A DNA stretch of 64,000 bases from Chthonobacter rhizosphaerae (GTDB taxonomy: Bacteria > Pseudomonadota > Alphaproteobacteria > Rhizobiales > Pleomorphomonadaceae), in the NCBI RefSeq assembly GCF_013839525.1, contig NZ_JACDIS010000003.1, positions 372,001-436,000 on the forward strand, read 5' to 3'. The position numbers and the translations under genes are program-made. Under the pieces are notes generated by a model, which saw nothing but the letters and a program-made list of their open reading frames with translations, was not told the origin of the DNA and did no database searches. Shown one piece after another: positions 56,375 to 64,000 of the stretch (positions are counted from its first letter, which is position 1; each line of letters begins with the position of its first letter).

Positions 56375-57122
56375 CGCACTCGACATCGGCGCGGGACACG
56401 CGTCGGACGCCCTCAAGGCGGAGGCCCGCTCGCTGGCGGCCCGCGCCGAGGGCATGACCGCGGAGGAGATCCTCCGGCTCGCCCGCGACCACTTCGGCGG
56501 CGGCCTCGCGCTCGTCTCCAGCTTCGGCGCCGACAGCGCCGTGCTCCTCCACATGGTCTCGGAGATCGACAAGGCGACGCCGGTGATCTTCATCGACACC
56601 GGCAAGCTCTTCGGCGAGACGCTCCGCCACCGCGACGCCCTCGTGGCCCGGCTCGGCCTCACGGACGTGCGCTCGGTGAAGCCCCAGCCGGCCCGCCTCC
56701 AGGAGGTGGACCCGGAGGGCACGCTCTGGTACCGCGACACGGACGCCTGCTGCGCGGTCCGCAAGGTGGAGCCGCTCGCCCTTTCGCTCACCGGCTTCGA
56801 CTGCTGGATCACCGGCCGCAAGCGCCACCAGGCCGAGACGCGCGCGAACCTCGCCATCTTCGAGGCCGACGGCGACAAGCTGAAGGTGAACCCGCTCGCC
56901 GGCTGGACCTCCAAGGACGTGGAGGCCTACCGGGTCGCCCACGACCTGCCGGCCCATCCGCTGGTGGCGGACGGCTACAAGTCGATCGGCTGCATGCCCT
57001 GCACCGACCGGGTCGCCGAGGGCGAGGACGAGCGCGCCGGCCGCTGGCGCGGCAAGGCCAAGACGGAATGCGGCATCCATCTCGGCCTCGCCGGCCGTGA
57101 AGCCTTCGGCAGCGGGATCTGA
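56364..57122 (+). CDS. cysH: Adenylylsulfate (APS) reductase
   Basis: 252 aa. The N-terminal PP-loop is ALVSSFGADSAVLLHMV. The Fe-S signature of APS-type enzymes is present: DACCAVRK (CC) and GCMPCTD (CxxC), followed by KTECGIH with the catalytic Cys. The GRKRHQAETR segment binds substrate phosphates. PAPS-specific enzymes lack the CC...CxxC cluster, so APS is the expected substrate. It makes sulfite for CysI. It overlaps cysI and is followed by the DUF934 gene five bases later. Confidence 0.93.
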   Translation: MALDALDIGAGHASDALKAEARSLAARAEGMTAEEILRLARDHFGGGLALVSSFGADSAVLLHMVSEIDKATPVIFIDTGKLFGETLRHRDALVARLGLTDVRSVKPQPARLQEVDPEGTLWYRDTDACCAVRKVEPLALSLTGFDCWITGRKRHQAETRANLAIFEADGDKLKVNPLAGWTSKDVEAYRVAHDLPAHPLVADGYKSIGCMPCTDRVAEGEDERAGRWRGKAKTECGIHLGLAGREAFGSGI

Positions 57123-57127
57123 CGGAC

Positions 57128-57664
57128 ATGACCATCCAGGCCACCACCATCGACACCACGCCCGCCGACGTGTTCCGCGCCGGCCATTTCGTGCCGGACG
57201 ACTGGCGCCGCCTCGCCGACGACGAGATCGTCCCGGCGGACGGCCGGGTGTTCCTGTCCGTCGGCCGCTTCCTGAAGGAGGCCGAGGCCGGCACCCTCGG
57301 CAACAAGACCGTCGGCGTCCTGGTGGAGCCCGCCGACCGGGTCTCGTCCCTGGTGCCGCACCTCGACCGCCTGTCGGCGATCGCGATCGACTTCCCGAAG
57401 TTCGCCGACGGCCGCGGCTTCAGCCATGCGGCGCTCCTGAAGCGCCACGGCTTCGCGGGCGAGATCCGGGCGGTCGGCAACATCCTGATCGATCAGATCA
57501 CGCACCTGAAGCGCGTCGGCTTCACCGCCTTCGAGGTCACCCACGCGGTCACGCGCCGCTATCTGGTGGAAGGCCGCGACCCCGCGCCGAAGCACTACTA
57601 CCAGCCCGGCGCCGGCGACGAGATCCCCGCCGGCACCCGCCCCTGGGCCCGCAAGCCCGCCTGA
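57128..57664 (+). CDS. DUF934 family protein
   Basis: 178 aa, ATG 57128 five bases after the cysH stop. GRVFLSVGRFLKEAE...VGVLVEPADRVSSLVPHLDRLSAIAIDFPKFADGRGFSHAALLKRHGFAGEIRAVGNILIDQITHLKRVGFTAFEV is the DUF934 core. It is a universal companion of cysH/cysI in alphaproteobacteria, thought to aid sulfate reduction, with no proven activity. Cytosolic. The GRGFSHA...GEIRAVG blocks are the most conserved. Confidence 0.88.
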   Translation: MTIQATTIDTTPADVFRAGHFVPDDWRRLADDEIVPADGRVFLSVGRFLKEAEAGTLGNKTVGVLVEPADRVSSLVPHLDRLSAIAIDFPKFADGRGFSHAALLKRHGFAGEIRAVGNILIDQITHLKRVGFTAFEVTHAVTRRYLVEGRDPAPKHYYQPGAGDEIPAGTRPWARKPA

Positions 57665-57702
57665 GGGCCGGTCGGCCTTTCCGAAGCGTGCCGCTCATCC
57701 GA

Positions 57703-57757
57703 ATCCTTCCCCTCAGGGGAAGGTGGCGCGAAGCGCCGGAAGGGGTCGTCCTTGTTC
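57703..57757. repeat. Third copy of the dispersed palindrome
   Basis: ATCCTTCCCCTCAGGGGAAGG followed by TGGCGCGAAGCGCCGGAAGGGGTCGTC. The core equals the right-hand copy at 40841-40893, with variation in the middle hairpin. It sits 38 bases after the DUF934 stop. Confidence 0.75.
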
Positions 57758-57837
57758 GGTATCGCCTGATGTGCCGGCGCGTCTTCTGATTGAAAACGCG
57801 CGATCGAACGGGAAAAGCGACCCCTCCCCAGGCCCGA

Positions 57838-57856
57838 CCCTCCCGTCACGGGAGGG
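57838..57856. repeat. Short palindrome CCCTCCCG-TCA-CGGGAGGG
   Basis: Eight-base perfect stem with a three-base loop in the gap between convergent genes ending 57664 and 57916. It may be a terminator or a second type of intergenic palindrome. Single copy in this window. Confidence 0.5.
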
Positions 57857-57915
57857 CTATGGGGCGCTCGCGGCAATCGGCCTTTGGTGAAAGCCGGCGC
57901 CGCCCACCCCTCCCC

Positions 57916-58200
57916 TCACGTCCCGTCCCCGCGCACGAACTTGAAGAACCGGCTGGTCGAGCCGTCCTTGGTCTTCTCCTGGTAGAGGAACTGCAGGCCG
58001 GACTCGTCGAACTTCTCGAAGAACTCGTCCCAGGAGATCTCGTCCAGCTTGCTGTCGTCGCCCCGGCCCGGGAAGTCGATCCTGAGGATGCCGGCGTCGT
58101 CCTTCTCGTGCGTCGCCTTGACGGACGCCGGCCGGCCGCCGCGCTCCTCGGTCCACTTGCGGATCGTGTCGTGGTCGGTGGTGGTCTTGGCTTCGGACAT
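57916..58200 (-). CDS. Conserved small hypothetical protein
   Basis: 94 aa from ATG 58200. Sequence [27 protein letters not shown] ... GILRIDFPG ... [36 protein letters not shown] recall homologues widespread in bacteria, often mislabelled as 1,4-alpha-glucan branching enzyme, but no function is established. Acidic, cytosolic, one compact domain. Encoded downstream of the DUF2585 gene, 140 bases apart, same strand. Confidence 0.8.
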   Translation of the reverse strand: MSEAKTTTDHDTIRKWTEERGGRPASVKATHEKDDAGILRIDFPGRGDDSKLDEISWDEFFEKFDESGLQFLYQEKTKDGSTSRFFKFVRGDGT

Positions 58201-58340
58201 GGGTACGCCTCCGGTGAACGAGCCCCCGCCGCCCTCGCGGTGAAGAACAGCCCACCCCCAGGGATGGTTCGCCGCCGCCCATGGCCAGCGCCCTCCCGGT
58301 TCGATCGCGCTGCCCCCGCCGCCCAGGCGACCCGCCCTCC

Positions 58341-58931
58341 TCAAGCCCCGCCCTGCCACGCCCGGATCGCCTCCACGGGCCAGAGCAGCATGATGACGTT
58401 GAGGGTCAGGTTGTCCCGGATCATCCAGCCCACGAAGAGCTCGGCCGCCACGGCCAGCGCCACGGTCGCCCACACCGGCAGGCGGGAGGCGAGCCAGAAG
58501 CCCACCGCCATCGCGCCGATGTCCGCCACCGAGTTGAGGATGCTGTCGCCCACATAGTCGAGCGCGATGGTCTGGCTCCTGTAGCGCTCGATGATGGCGG
58601 GCGAGTTCTCCACCAGTTCCCACGCCGCCTCGATCGCCACCGCGATGGCGAGCCGCGCGCCCATCGGCAGCCGCCGGGCCGCCAGCCACGTCAGGCCGTA
58701 GAACAGGAAGCCGTGGATCACGTGGCTCGGCGTGTACCAGTCGCCGAGGTGCTGCGAGGTGTCCGAGCTCATCACCTCGCCCACCCAGAGCTTCACCGTG
58801 CCGCAGGTGCAGATCGGCTCCCGACCCATGGCGAACAGGATGGCGGCGGTCAGCGCCGTGAGTCCGATCGCCACCGCGGCCCAGAAACCCGGCCGTCCTC
58901 CGCCCTTTGCCGTCCTGTCCGCCGCCGTCAT
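58341..58931 (-). CDS. UPF0314 (DUF2585) membrane protein
   Basis: 196 aa with five hydrophobic helices. Signature blocks: [81 protein letters not shown] and [21 protein letters not shown]. These define UPF0314, found almost only in Rhizobiales and relatives. Inner membrane; function unknown. Divergent from the RND operon, 252 bases apart. Confidence 0.93.
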   Translation of the reverse strand: MTAADRTAKGGGRPGFWAAVAIGLTALTAAILFAMGREPICTCGTVKLWVGEVMSSDTSQHLGDWYTPSHVIHGFLFYGLTWLAARRLPMGARLAIAVAIEAAWELVENSPAIIERYRSQTIALDYVGDSILNSVADIGAMAVGFWLASRLPVWATVALAVAAELFVGWMIRDNLTLNVIMLLWPVEAIRAWQGGA

Positions 58932-59183
58932 CGCCGCCCCCTTTGCGGATCTAATACATAAGCAATCATCTATGTCTCACGTCGATTTGAACCGCTCCAG
59001 CGGCCGTTCGCCGCCGGTGATACAGTCCCTTACACTTTCCGAGGTTTTCGATCGGGCAAGCGATACAATATCCAGGGACCAATCGTGCGCTGCCGTCGAT
59101 CCGGCGGCCCCCGCCCGCGCGTAGACACGCGACGCGTACCCTGGTGCGTAACCCGCGACCCGCAAGTTGAGGACGTTCTCTCC

Positions 59184-60473
59184 ATGGCAGCCTGGAAACA
59201 GGGTCTCATCGTCATCGCCCTCGCCGTCGCGGCACTCGCCGGCTGGGCCTGGTTCGACCCGTCCGCCCGCGACAGGCTCGCCGCCTACGGCGTCCCCGAG
59301 GCTCTCCTGCCCGCCCCGGCCGAGACCGCCGGCGCCGCGCCCGGCGAGGCGCCTGCCGGCCAGGCCGCCCCCGGCCGCCAGGCCGGCGGCGGCGGCGGAC
59401 GGCCCGCAGCGGGCGGACCCGGAGCCGGGGGGCCCGGCGGCCGCGGTCCCGGCGGTCCGTCCCCGGTCACCACCGGGGCCGCCACGCAGGCCGTCACCAA
59501 CGACCGGGTGTCGGCCATCGGCACCGCCGAGGCGGACCGCACCGTCACGGTCTTCCCCCGCACCGCCGGCATGGTGGACGAGATCCTGTTCCGCCCGGGC
59601 GAACGGGTCGCCGCCGGCGCGGTCCTCGTCCGCCTCGACGACGACGCCGAGCGCATCGCCATGGAGCGCGCGCAGGTCACCCTCGCCGACGCCCGCGCCA
59701 AGGCGGAGCGCTACGAGCGGCTCGCCGCCAACAACTCCATCTCGTCCGTGGAGCGCGACGCCGCCCGGTCGGAGCTCGCGTCCGCCGAGCTCGCGATCCG
59801 GGAGGCGCGGCTTGCGCTGGAACGGCGCGAGGTGAAGGCGCCCTTCGCCGGCGTCGTCGGCCTCACGGACGTGGAGGTGGGCGACATGGTCTCGGGCACC
59901 ACCGCCATCGCGACCGTGGACGACCGCTCCGTCCTCAAGGTCGAGTTCCGCATCCCGGAGGCCTACGCCGCCCGGGTCGCCCTCGGCGACACCGCGAGCG
60001 CCGTCACCCCGTCCCGGCCCGGCAAGACCTTCGAGGGCACCGTGTCGGCCCTCGGCAGCCGGGTGGAGGCGGACAGCCGCACGCTCGTGGTGCAGGCCCG
60101 GCTCGACAACGCGGACGACGAGCTCCGCCCCGGCATGTCCTTCCTGGTCACCCTGCAGTTCAGTGGCGACACCCGCGTGGCGGTGCCCGCCCTCGCGGTC
60201 CAATGGGACCGGGACGGCTCCTACGTGTGGCGGGTCGCCGAGAGCAAGGTCAGCCGGGTCGGCGTCACCATCCTGGAGCGCACCGCCGACATGGTGCTGA
60301 TCGACGGCGAGCTCGTGGTCGGCGACACGGTGGTGGTGGAGGGCGTCCAGCGCCTGCGCCCCGGCGCCACTGTGGCCGACGCGGGCGCCGCCCCGGCCGG
60401 CATCGAGGCCGTTCCGGCCGGCGTCCCCACCTCCGGCACGGGCGCGACCGCCGCGCCCGCCCGCCGCTCCTGA
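59184..60473 (+). CDS. RND efflux periplasmic adaptor (MFP) subunit
   Basis: 429 aa from ATG 59184 (GAGGA upstream). One N-terminal membrane anchor (LIVIALAVAALAGWAWF), then a Pro/Ala/Gly-rich linker with a GGGGG run. Adaptor core: AIGTAEADRTVTVFPRTAGMVDEILFRPGERVAAGAVLVRLDDDAERIAMERAQ (lipoyl half), a short helical hairpin, AGVVGLTDVEVGDMVSGT, then the beta-barrel and membrane-proximal domains (PSRPGKTFEGTVSALGSRVEADSRTLVVQARLDN). It links the inner-membrane pump to an outer-membrane channel. Operon with the pump gene, 15 bases apart; no TolC-type gene follows in the window. Confidence 0.92.
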   Translation: MAAWKQGLIVIALAVAALAGWAWFDPSARDRLAAYGVPEALLPAPAETAGAAPGEAPAGQAAPGRQAGGGGGRPAAGGPGAGGPGGRGPGGPSPVTTGAATQAVTNDRVSAIGTAEADRTVTVFPRTAGMVDEILFRPGERVAAGAVLVRLDDDAERIAMERAQVTLADARAKAERYERLAANNSISSVERDAARSELASAELAIREARLALERREVKAPFAGVVGLTDVEVGDMVSGTTAIATVDDRSVLKVEFRIPEAYAARVALGDTASAVTPSRPGKTFEGTVSALGSRVEADSRTLVVQARLDNADDELRPGMSFLVTLQFSGDTRVAVPALAVQWDRDGSYVWRVAESKVSRVGVTILERTADMVLIDGELVVGDTVVVEGVQRLRPGATVADAGAAPAGIEAVPAGVPTSGTGATAAPARRS

Positions 60474-60488
60474 CGGAAAGACCCGCGC

Positions 60489-63400
60489 ATGTCCGCCCAC
60501 GGCACCGACACGCCGGCCCCGAGCCGGGCCTCCGCCTTCACGGCGCTCTTCGTCCAGCGTCCGGTGCTGGCGCTCGTCATCAACCTGCTGGTGATCGTGG
60601 CCGGCCTCGCGGCGCTCAACGGCATCGAGATCCGCGAACTGCCGGACGTGGATCGCCCGGTCGTCACCGTCACGGTCGACTATTCCGGCGCCTCGCCCGA
60701 GACGGTGGACAGCGAGATCACCGCCGAGGTGGAGAGCGCCGCCTCCCGGGTGTCCGGGGTCGCGTCCATCTCCGGCCAGTCCCAGTTCGGCCGCAGCCGC
60801 GTCACCGTGGAATTCCTTGACAGCGTGGACCTCAACGTCGCCGCCAACGACCTGCGCGACGCGGTCTCGCGCATCCGCAACAGTCTTCCGGACGATGTTG
60901 ACGAGCCGCAGATCGTCAAGGCGGACGCGGACGGCGACGCCATCATGCGCGTCTCGGTCATGTCCGACACCATGACCATCGAGCAGCTCACCACGCTCGT
61001 GACCGAGCGCATCGAGGACCGGATCGCCTCCGTCAACGGCGTCGCCGACGTGCAGATCTTCGGCGACCGGGAGGCCATCTTCCGCATCGACGTGGACCAG
61101 GCCGCCCTGGCGGCCCGCGGCCTCACCATCGGCGACCTGTCCGAGGCGCTCGGAACGGTCACGTTCGACGCTCCCGCCGGCTCGCTGCAGAACCAGAACC
61201 AGAGCCTCGTGGTCCGGGCCGACGCCCGGCTGGTGAAGCCGGAGGAGATCGGCAACCTCCTGCTCAACCCCACCACCCGCGTGCGGGACGTGGCCGAGGT
61301 CACCCTCGGGCCGGACCTGCGCACCTCGCAATTGCGCGTCAACGGCCGGGTCGGCGTCGGCCTCGGCATCGTCCGGGCCGCCCAGTCCAACACCATCGAG
61401 ATCTCCACCGGCGTGCGCGCCGCCGTGGAGGAGCTCCGCCCCACCCTGCCGGAGGGCGTGGACCTGCGCGTCACGTCCGACGACGCGCTCTTCATCCAGG
61501 GCGCGCTTCACGAGGTGGAGATCGCCCTCGGCCTCGGCGTCGCCATCGTGGTGGCGGTTATCTGGCTCTTCCTCGCCGACTGGCGCGCCACCCTCATCCC
61601 CACGCTCACCATCCCGGTGTCGCTCATCGGCACGCTGGCGGCCATGTGGCTCGTGGGCTTCTCCATCAACATCCTCACCCTGCTCGCGCTGGTGCTCGCC
61701 ACCGGCCTCGTGGTGGACGACGCCATCGTGGTGCTGGAGAACATCGTGCGCCGCCGCGCCATGGGCATGAAGCCCCGCGCCGCCGCCGTCCTCGGCACCA
61801 CCGAGGTGTTCTTCGCCGTGCTCGCCACCACGGCGACGCTGGCCGCCGTGTTCGTGCCCATCTCCTTCCTGCCCGGCACCGCCGGCGGCCTCTTCCGCGA
61901 GTTCGGCTTCGTGCTCGCCATCTCGGTCGGCATCTCGTCCGTCACGGCGCTCACCTTCGGCCCCATGCTGGCGGCCAAGCTCCTGCCGGACATCAGCGAG
62001 CGGCCGGAGCGCCGGTCGCTCGCCGGCCGCGTCCTCGACGCCGTCGGCGGCGTGCTGGCGCGCCTCTACATGGGAATCCTCAGGGCCTGCCTTGCGGCCC
62101 CCATGGTGGTGGTGGCGGTCTCGCTCGCCTTCGGCTTCGCCGCCTGGGTGGCCTTCCAGGCCCTGCCGCAGGAGCTCACCCCCCGCGAGGACCGGGGCGT
62201 CGTCCTGATGAGCGTGTCCGCCCCCCAGGGCGTCTCCATCGACTACACCGGCCGGCAGATGGACCGCATCAACGCCATCCTGCAGACCTACCTGGAGAAC
62301 GGCGAGGGCGCGGCCGTCTTCTCCATCGCCGGGCGAGGCGGCAACGTGAACTCGGGCTTCGTCGTCCTCACGCTCACCGACTGGGCCGAGCGCGAGCGCA
62401 GCCAGCAGGAGATCGCGAACGAGATCAACGGCCGCGTCGGCCGCATCCCCGGCGTGCGCGCCTTCGCGATCAACCCGAACAGCCTCGGCATCCGCGGCGG
62501 CGGCCAGGGCCTGCGCTTCGCCGTGCTCGGTCCCGACTACGGCGGCCTCGCCGAAGCGTCCGACAGGCTGATCGCCGCCATGGAGGAGCGGCCGGAGTTC
62601 CGCGGCGTGCGCCTCGACTACCAGACCACCCAGCCGCAGCTGTCCGTCGAGATCGACCGCGACCGCGCCCAGGATCTCGGCGTTTCGATCGAGGGCCTCG
62701 GCGTGGCCCTCCAGGCGGTGCTGGACGGGCGCGAGATCGCCGAGGTCACCGCCGGCGACCGGTCCATCCCGGTCAAGCTGCTCGCCACCCGCTCGCCGCT
62801 CAACGACCCGAAGGACCTGGAGAACGTCTTCGTGCGCACCGGCGACGGCCGCATGGTGCCGATCTCGGCCATCGCCTCCATCCGCGAGGAGGCGGTGGCG
62901 CCGTCGCTCGCCCGCGAGGGCCAGCAGCGCGCGGTGCCGATCACCAGCGAGCTCGGCGAGGGCACAGCCCTCCAGGGCGCCCTGGAAACCGTGCGGGAGA
63001 TCGCCGCCGAGGTGCTGCCCGAGGGCTACCGGATCGAGCCGCTCGGCGAAGCCGCCACCCTGGAGGAAACGTCCGGCGGCCTCGCGCTCACCTTCGGCTT
63101 CGCCATCGTGGTCATCCTCCTGGTGCTCGCCGCCCAGTTCGAGAGCTTCGTCGCGGCGCTCATCATCATCGCCACCGTGCCGTTCGGCCTCGCGGCCGCC
63201 GTGTTCGCCATTCTGCTCACCGGCGGCACGCTCAACCTCTACAGCCAGATCGGTCTCGTCATGCTGGTCGGCATCATGGCCAAGAACGGCATCCTGATCG
63301 TGGAGTTCGCCAACCAGCTGCGCGACGAGGGCTATGCGGTTCGCCGGGCCATCGAGGAGGCCTGCCGCATCCGCCTCCGGCCCGTCATGATGACCATGAT

Positions 63401-63683
63401 CGCCACCATCGTGGGCGCCGTTCCGCTGGTGCTGGCCTTCGGGGCGGGCGCGGAGGCGCGCGTCGCCCTCGGCTGGGTGCTGGTCGGCGGCCTCGGCTTC
63501 GCCACCGTGTTCACCCTCTTCCTCACCCCCGTCGTCTACCTCCTCCTCGCCGGCTTCACCAAGCCCCGCACCGCCGAGGAAGCCCGCCTCGCCCGCGAGC
63601 TCCGCGAGGCCGAAGCGATCCGCCTCATCGAGGAGGACGACACCCCCCGCCACGACTCCCCCACCCCGTCCCCAGCCGAATGA
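60489..63683 (+). CDS. RND family efflux transporter (HAE1-like)
   Basis: 1064 aa, 12 helices with two large periplasmic loops. N-terminal FVQRPVLALVINLLVIVAGLAALNGIEIRELPDVDRPVVTVTVDYSGASPETVDSEITAEVE, proton-relay segment LALVLATGLVVDDAIVVLENIVRR with two Asp in helix 4, and C-terminal half repeats such as IGLVMLVGIMAKNGILIVEF. Drug/proton antiporter family of the inner membrane; substrates unknown. It pairs with the adaptor immediately upstream. The C-terminal tail (about 30 aa, PSPAE end) is cytosolic. Confidence 0.93.
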   Translation: MSAHGTDTPAPSRASAFTALFVQRPVLALVINLLVIVAGLAALNGIEIRELPDVDRPVVTVTVDYSGASPETVDSEITAEVESAASRVSGVASISGQSQFGRSRVTVEFLDSVDLNVAANDLRDAVSRIRNSLPDDVDEPQIVKADADGDAIMRVSVMSDTMTIEQLTTLVTERIEDRIASVNGVADVQIFGDREAIFRIDVDQAALAARGLTIGDLSEALGTVTFDAPAGSLQNQNQSLVVRADARLVKPEEIGNLLLNPTTRVRDVAEVTLGPDLRTSQLRVNGRVGVGLGIVRAAQSNTIEISTGVRAAVEELRPTLPEGVDLRVTSDDALFIQGALHEVEIALGLGVAIVVAVIWLFLADWRATLIPTLTIPVSLIGTLAAMWLVGFSINILTLLALVLATGLVVDDAIVVLENIVRRRAMGMKPRAAAVLGTTEVFFAVLATTATLAAVFVPISFLPGTAGGLFREFGFVLAISVGISSVTALTFGPMLAAKLLPDISERPERRSLAGRVLDAVGGVLARLYMGILRACLAAPMVVVAVSLAFGFAAWVAFQALPQELTPREDRGVVLMSVSAPQGVSIDYTGRQMDRINAILQTYLENGEGAAVFSIAGRGGNVNSGFVVLTLTDWAERERSQQEIANEINGRVGRIPGVRAFAINPNSLGIRGGGQGLRFAVLGPDYGGLAEASDRLIAAMEERPEFRGVRLDYQTTQPQLSVEIDRDRAQDLGVSIEGLGVALQAVLDGREIAEVTAGDRSIPVKLLATRSPLNDPKDLENVFVRTGDGRMVPISAIASIREEAVAPSLAREGQQRAVPITSELGEGTALQGALETVREIAAEVLPEGYRIEPLGEAATLEETSGGLALTFGFAIVVILLVLAAQFESFVAALIIIATVPFGLAAAVFAILLTGGTLNLYSQIGLVMLVGIMAKNGILIVEFANQLRDEGYAVRRAIEEACRIRLRPVMMTMIATIVGAVPLVLAFGAGAEARVALGWVLVGGLGFATVFTLFLTPVVYLLLAGFTKPRTAEEARLARELREAEAIRLIEEDDTPRHDSPTPSPAE

Positions 63684-64000
63684 GTGGCGACGCCGTGGCG
63701 AGGGGACCTTTCGCTGAGCGGATCGGAACTCCGCGCCGGAGCCGACCCGGACTGCCCCTGAAGGGGACGTGTTTTCCGTGCCGGAAAGCCTCCCCGCACC
63801 TGCTCGGGCGGCCGCTGACCCTCCCCCTCTTTCCACCCGTCCAACCGTCATGGTCGGCTTCAGGCCGACCACCCACGCATTCCCCGGCAACCTCCGCCGG
63901 CGCACCACCGGCACCCGCCGAAACACTCCACCCCCCACCTCCGTCCGCCCCGGGAACATTCGGCCGCGCCCACGCTTTTTCCTTTACCAGCTAAGCAATA
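63684..64000. other. 317 bases downstream of the RND pump, no gene
   Basis: No coding frame supported up to the end of the window. The only structure seen is GGTCGGC-TTCAG-GCCGACC at 63852-63870 and a T-rich tail near 63974-63985. Confidence 0.6.
63852..63870. terminator. Hairpin downstream of RND operon
   Basis: Seven-base perfect stem GGTCGGC / GCCGACC with TTCAG loop, 168 bases after the pump stop. Far from the gene and without a T-run, so it may instead be a dispersed palindrome. Confidence 0.4.

Noticed and set aside
58977-63959. A 1660-codon open frame on the minus strand opposite the RND genes
   Set aside because: Translation is His/Gly/Glu/Arg-rich with no domain; it mirrors GC-biased codons of the clearly coding plus-strand adaptor and pump genes.

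Overview
The window is a GC-rich chromosomal segment from an alphaproteobacterium, most likely of the order Hyphomicrobiales (Rhizobiales). The evidence is the gene content: two phasins, a PdhS/DivJ-type histidine kinase, a UPF0314 (DUF2585) protein, the DUF2849-cysI-cysH-DUF934 sulfur block, an Irr-type iron box, and a tRNA-His with A73 and a G1-U72 pair. Almost every gene has G or C at third codon positions, so long antisense frames are frequent and were treated as shadows.

Layout. 1-2.5 kb: the tail of an SDR gene, a DHH phosphoesterase, a small membrane protein and a pair of overlapping tiny genes. 3.0-12.6 kb: a surface-glycan locus with two paralogous GT-C-like membrane proteins flanking a DUF4185 secreted protein, then a GT87 protein, GtrA, DprE1, DprE2 and a convergent UbiA-family phosphoribosyltransferase. 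The order gtrA-dprE1-dprE2 matches the Mycobacterium decaprenylphosphoryl-arabinose (DPA) locus, and DUF4185 is the family that includes endo-D-arabinanases. 13.3-20.8 kb: a minus-strand group with a family-1 glycosyltransferase, UDP-galactopyranose mutase, a GH1-RmlD fusion protein and a GH2 glycosidase. Together these two blocks look like an arabinogalactan-style (D-arabinofuranose plus galactofuranose) glycan system outside the actinobacteria. This is the most interesting inference in the window.

21-28.4 kb: a quinone oxidoreductase, a glyoxalase-family protein, an SDR, a divergent ampR/class A beta-lactamase pair, a PPOX flavoprotein, tRNA-His, an array of GC-rich hairpins and two phasins. 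28.7-38.5 kb: a giant PAS histidine kinase, a ferric-iron SBP and permease (no ATPase gene alongside) and a hybrid PAS kinase. 38.6-53.4 kb: acetoacetyl-CoA synthetase and a putrescine uptake and catabolism regulon (potFGHI, puuA, a GntR-family regulator, a second glutamine-synthetase-like gene, spuC, puuB). Its two divergently controlled arms carry matching TTGTGATCACAA palindromes, and a DUF1016 nuclease gene interrupts it.

53.5-64 kb: a BLUF protein lacking key photochemical residues, the assimilatory sulfite-reduction block, two conserved small proteins and a two-gene RND efflux system. Intergenic regions hold dispersed palindromes, a heptamer inverted repeat and several terminators. Family assignments come from motif recognition only; no database search was run.
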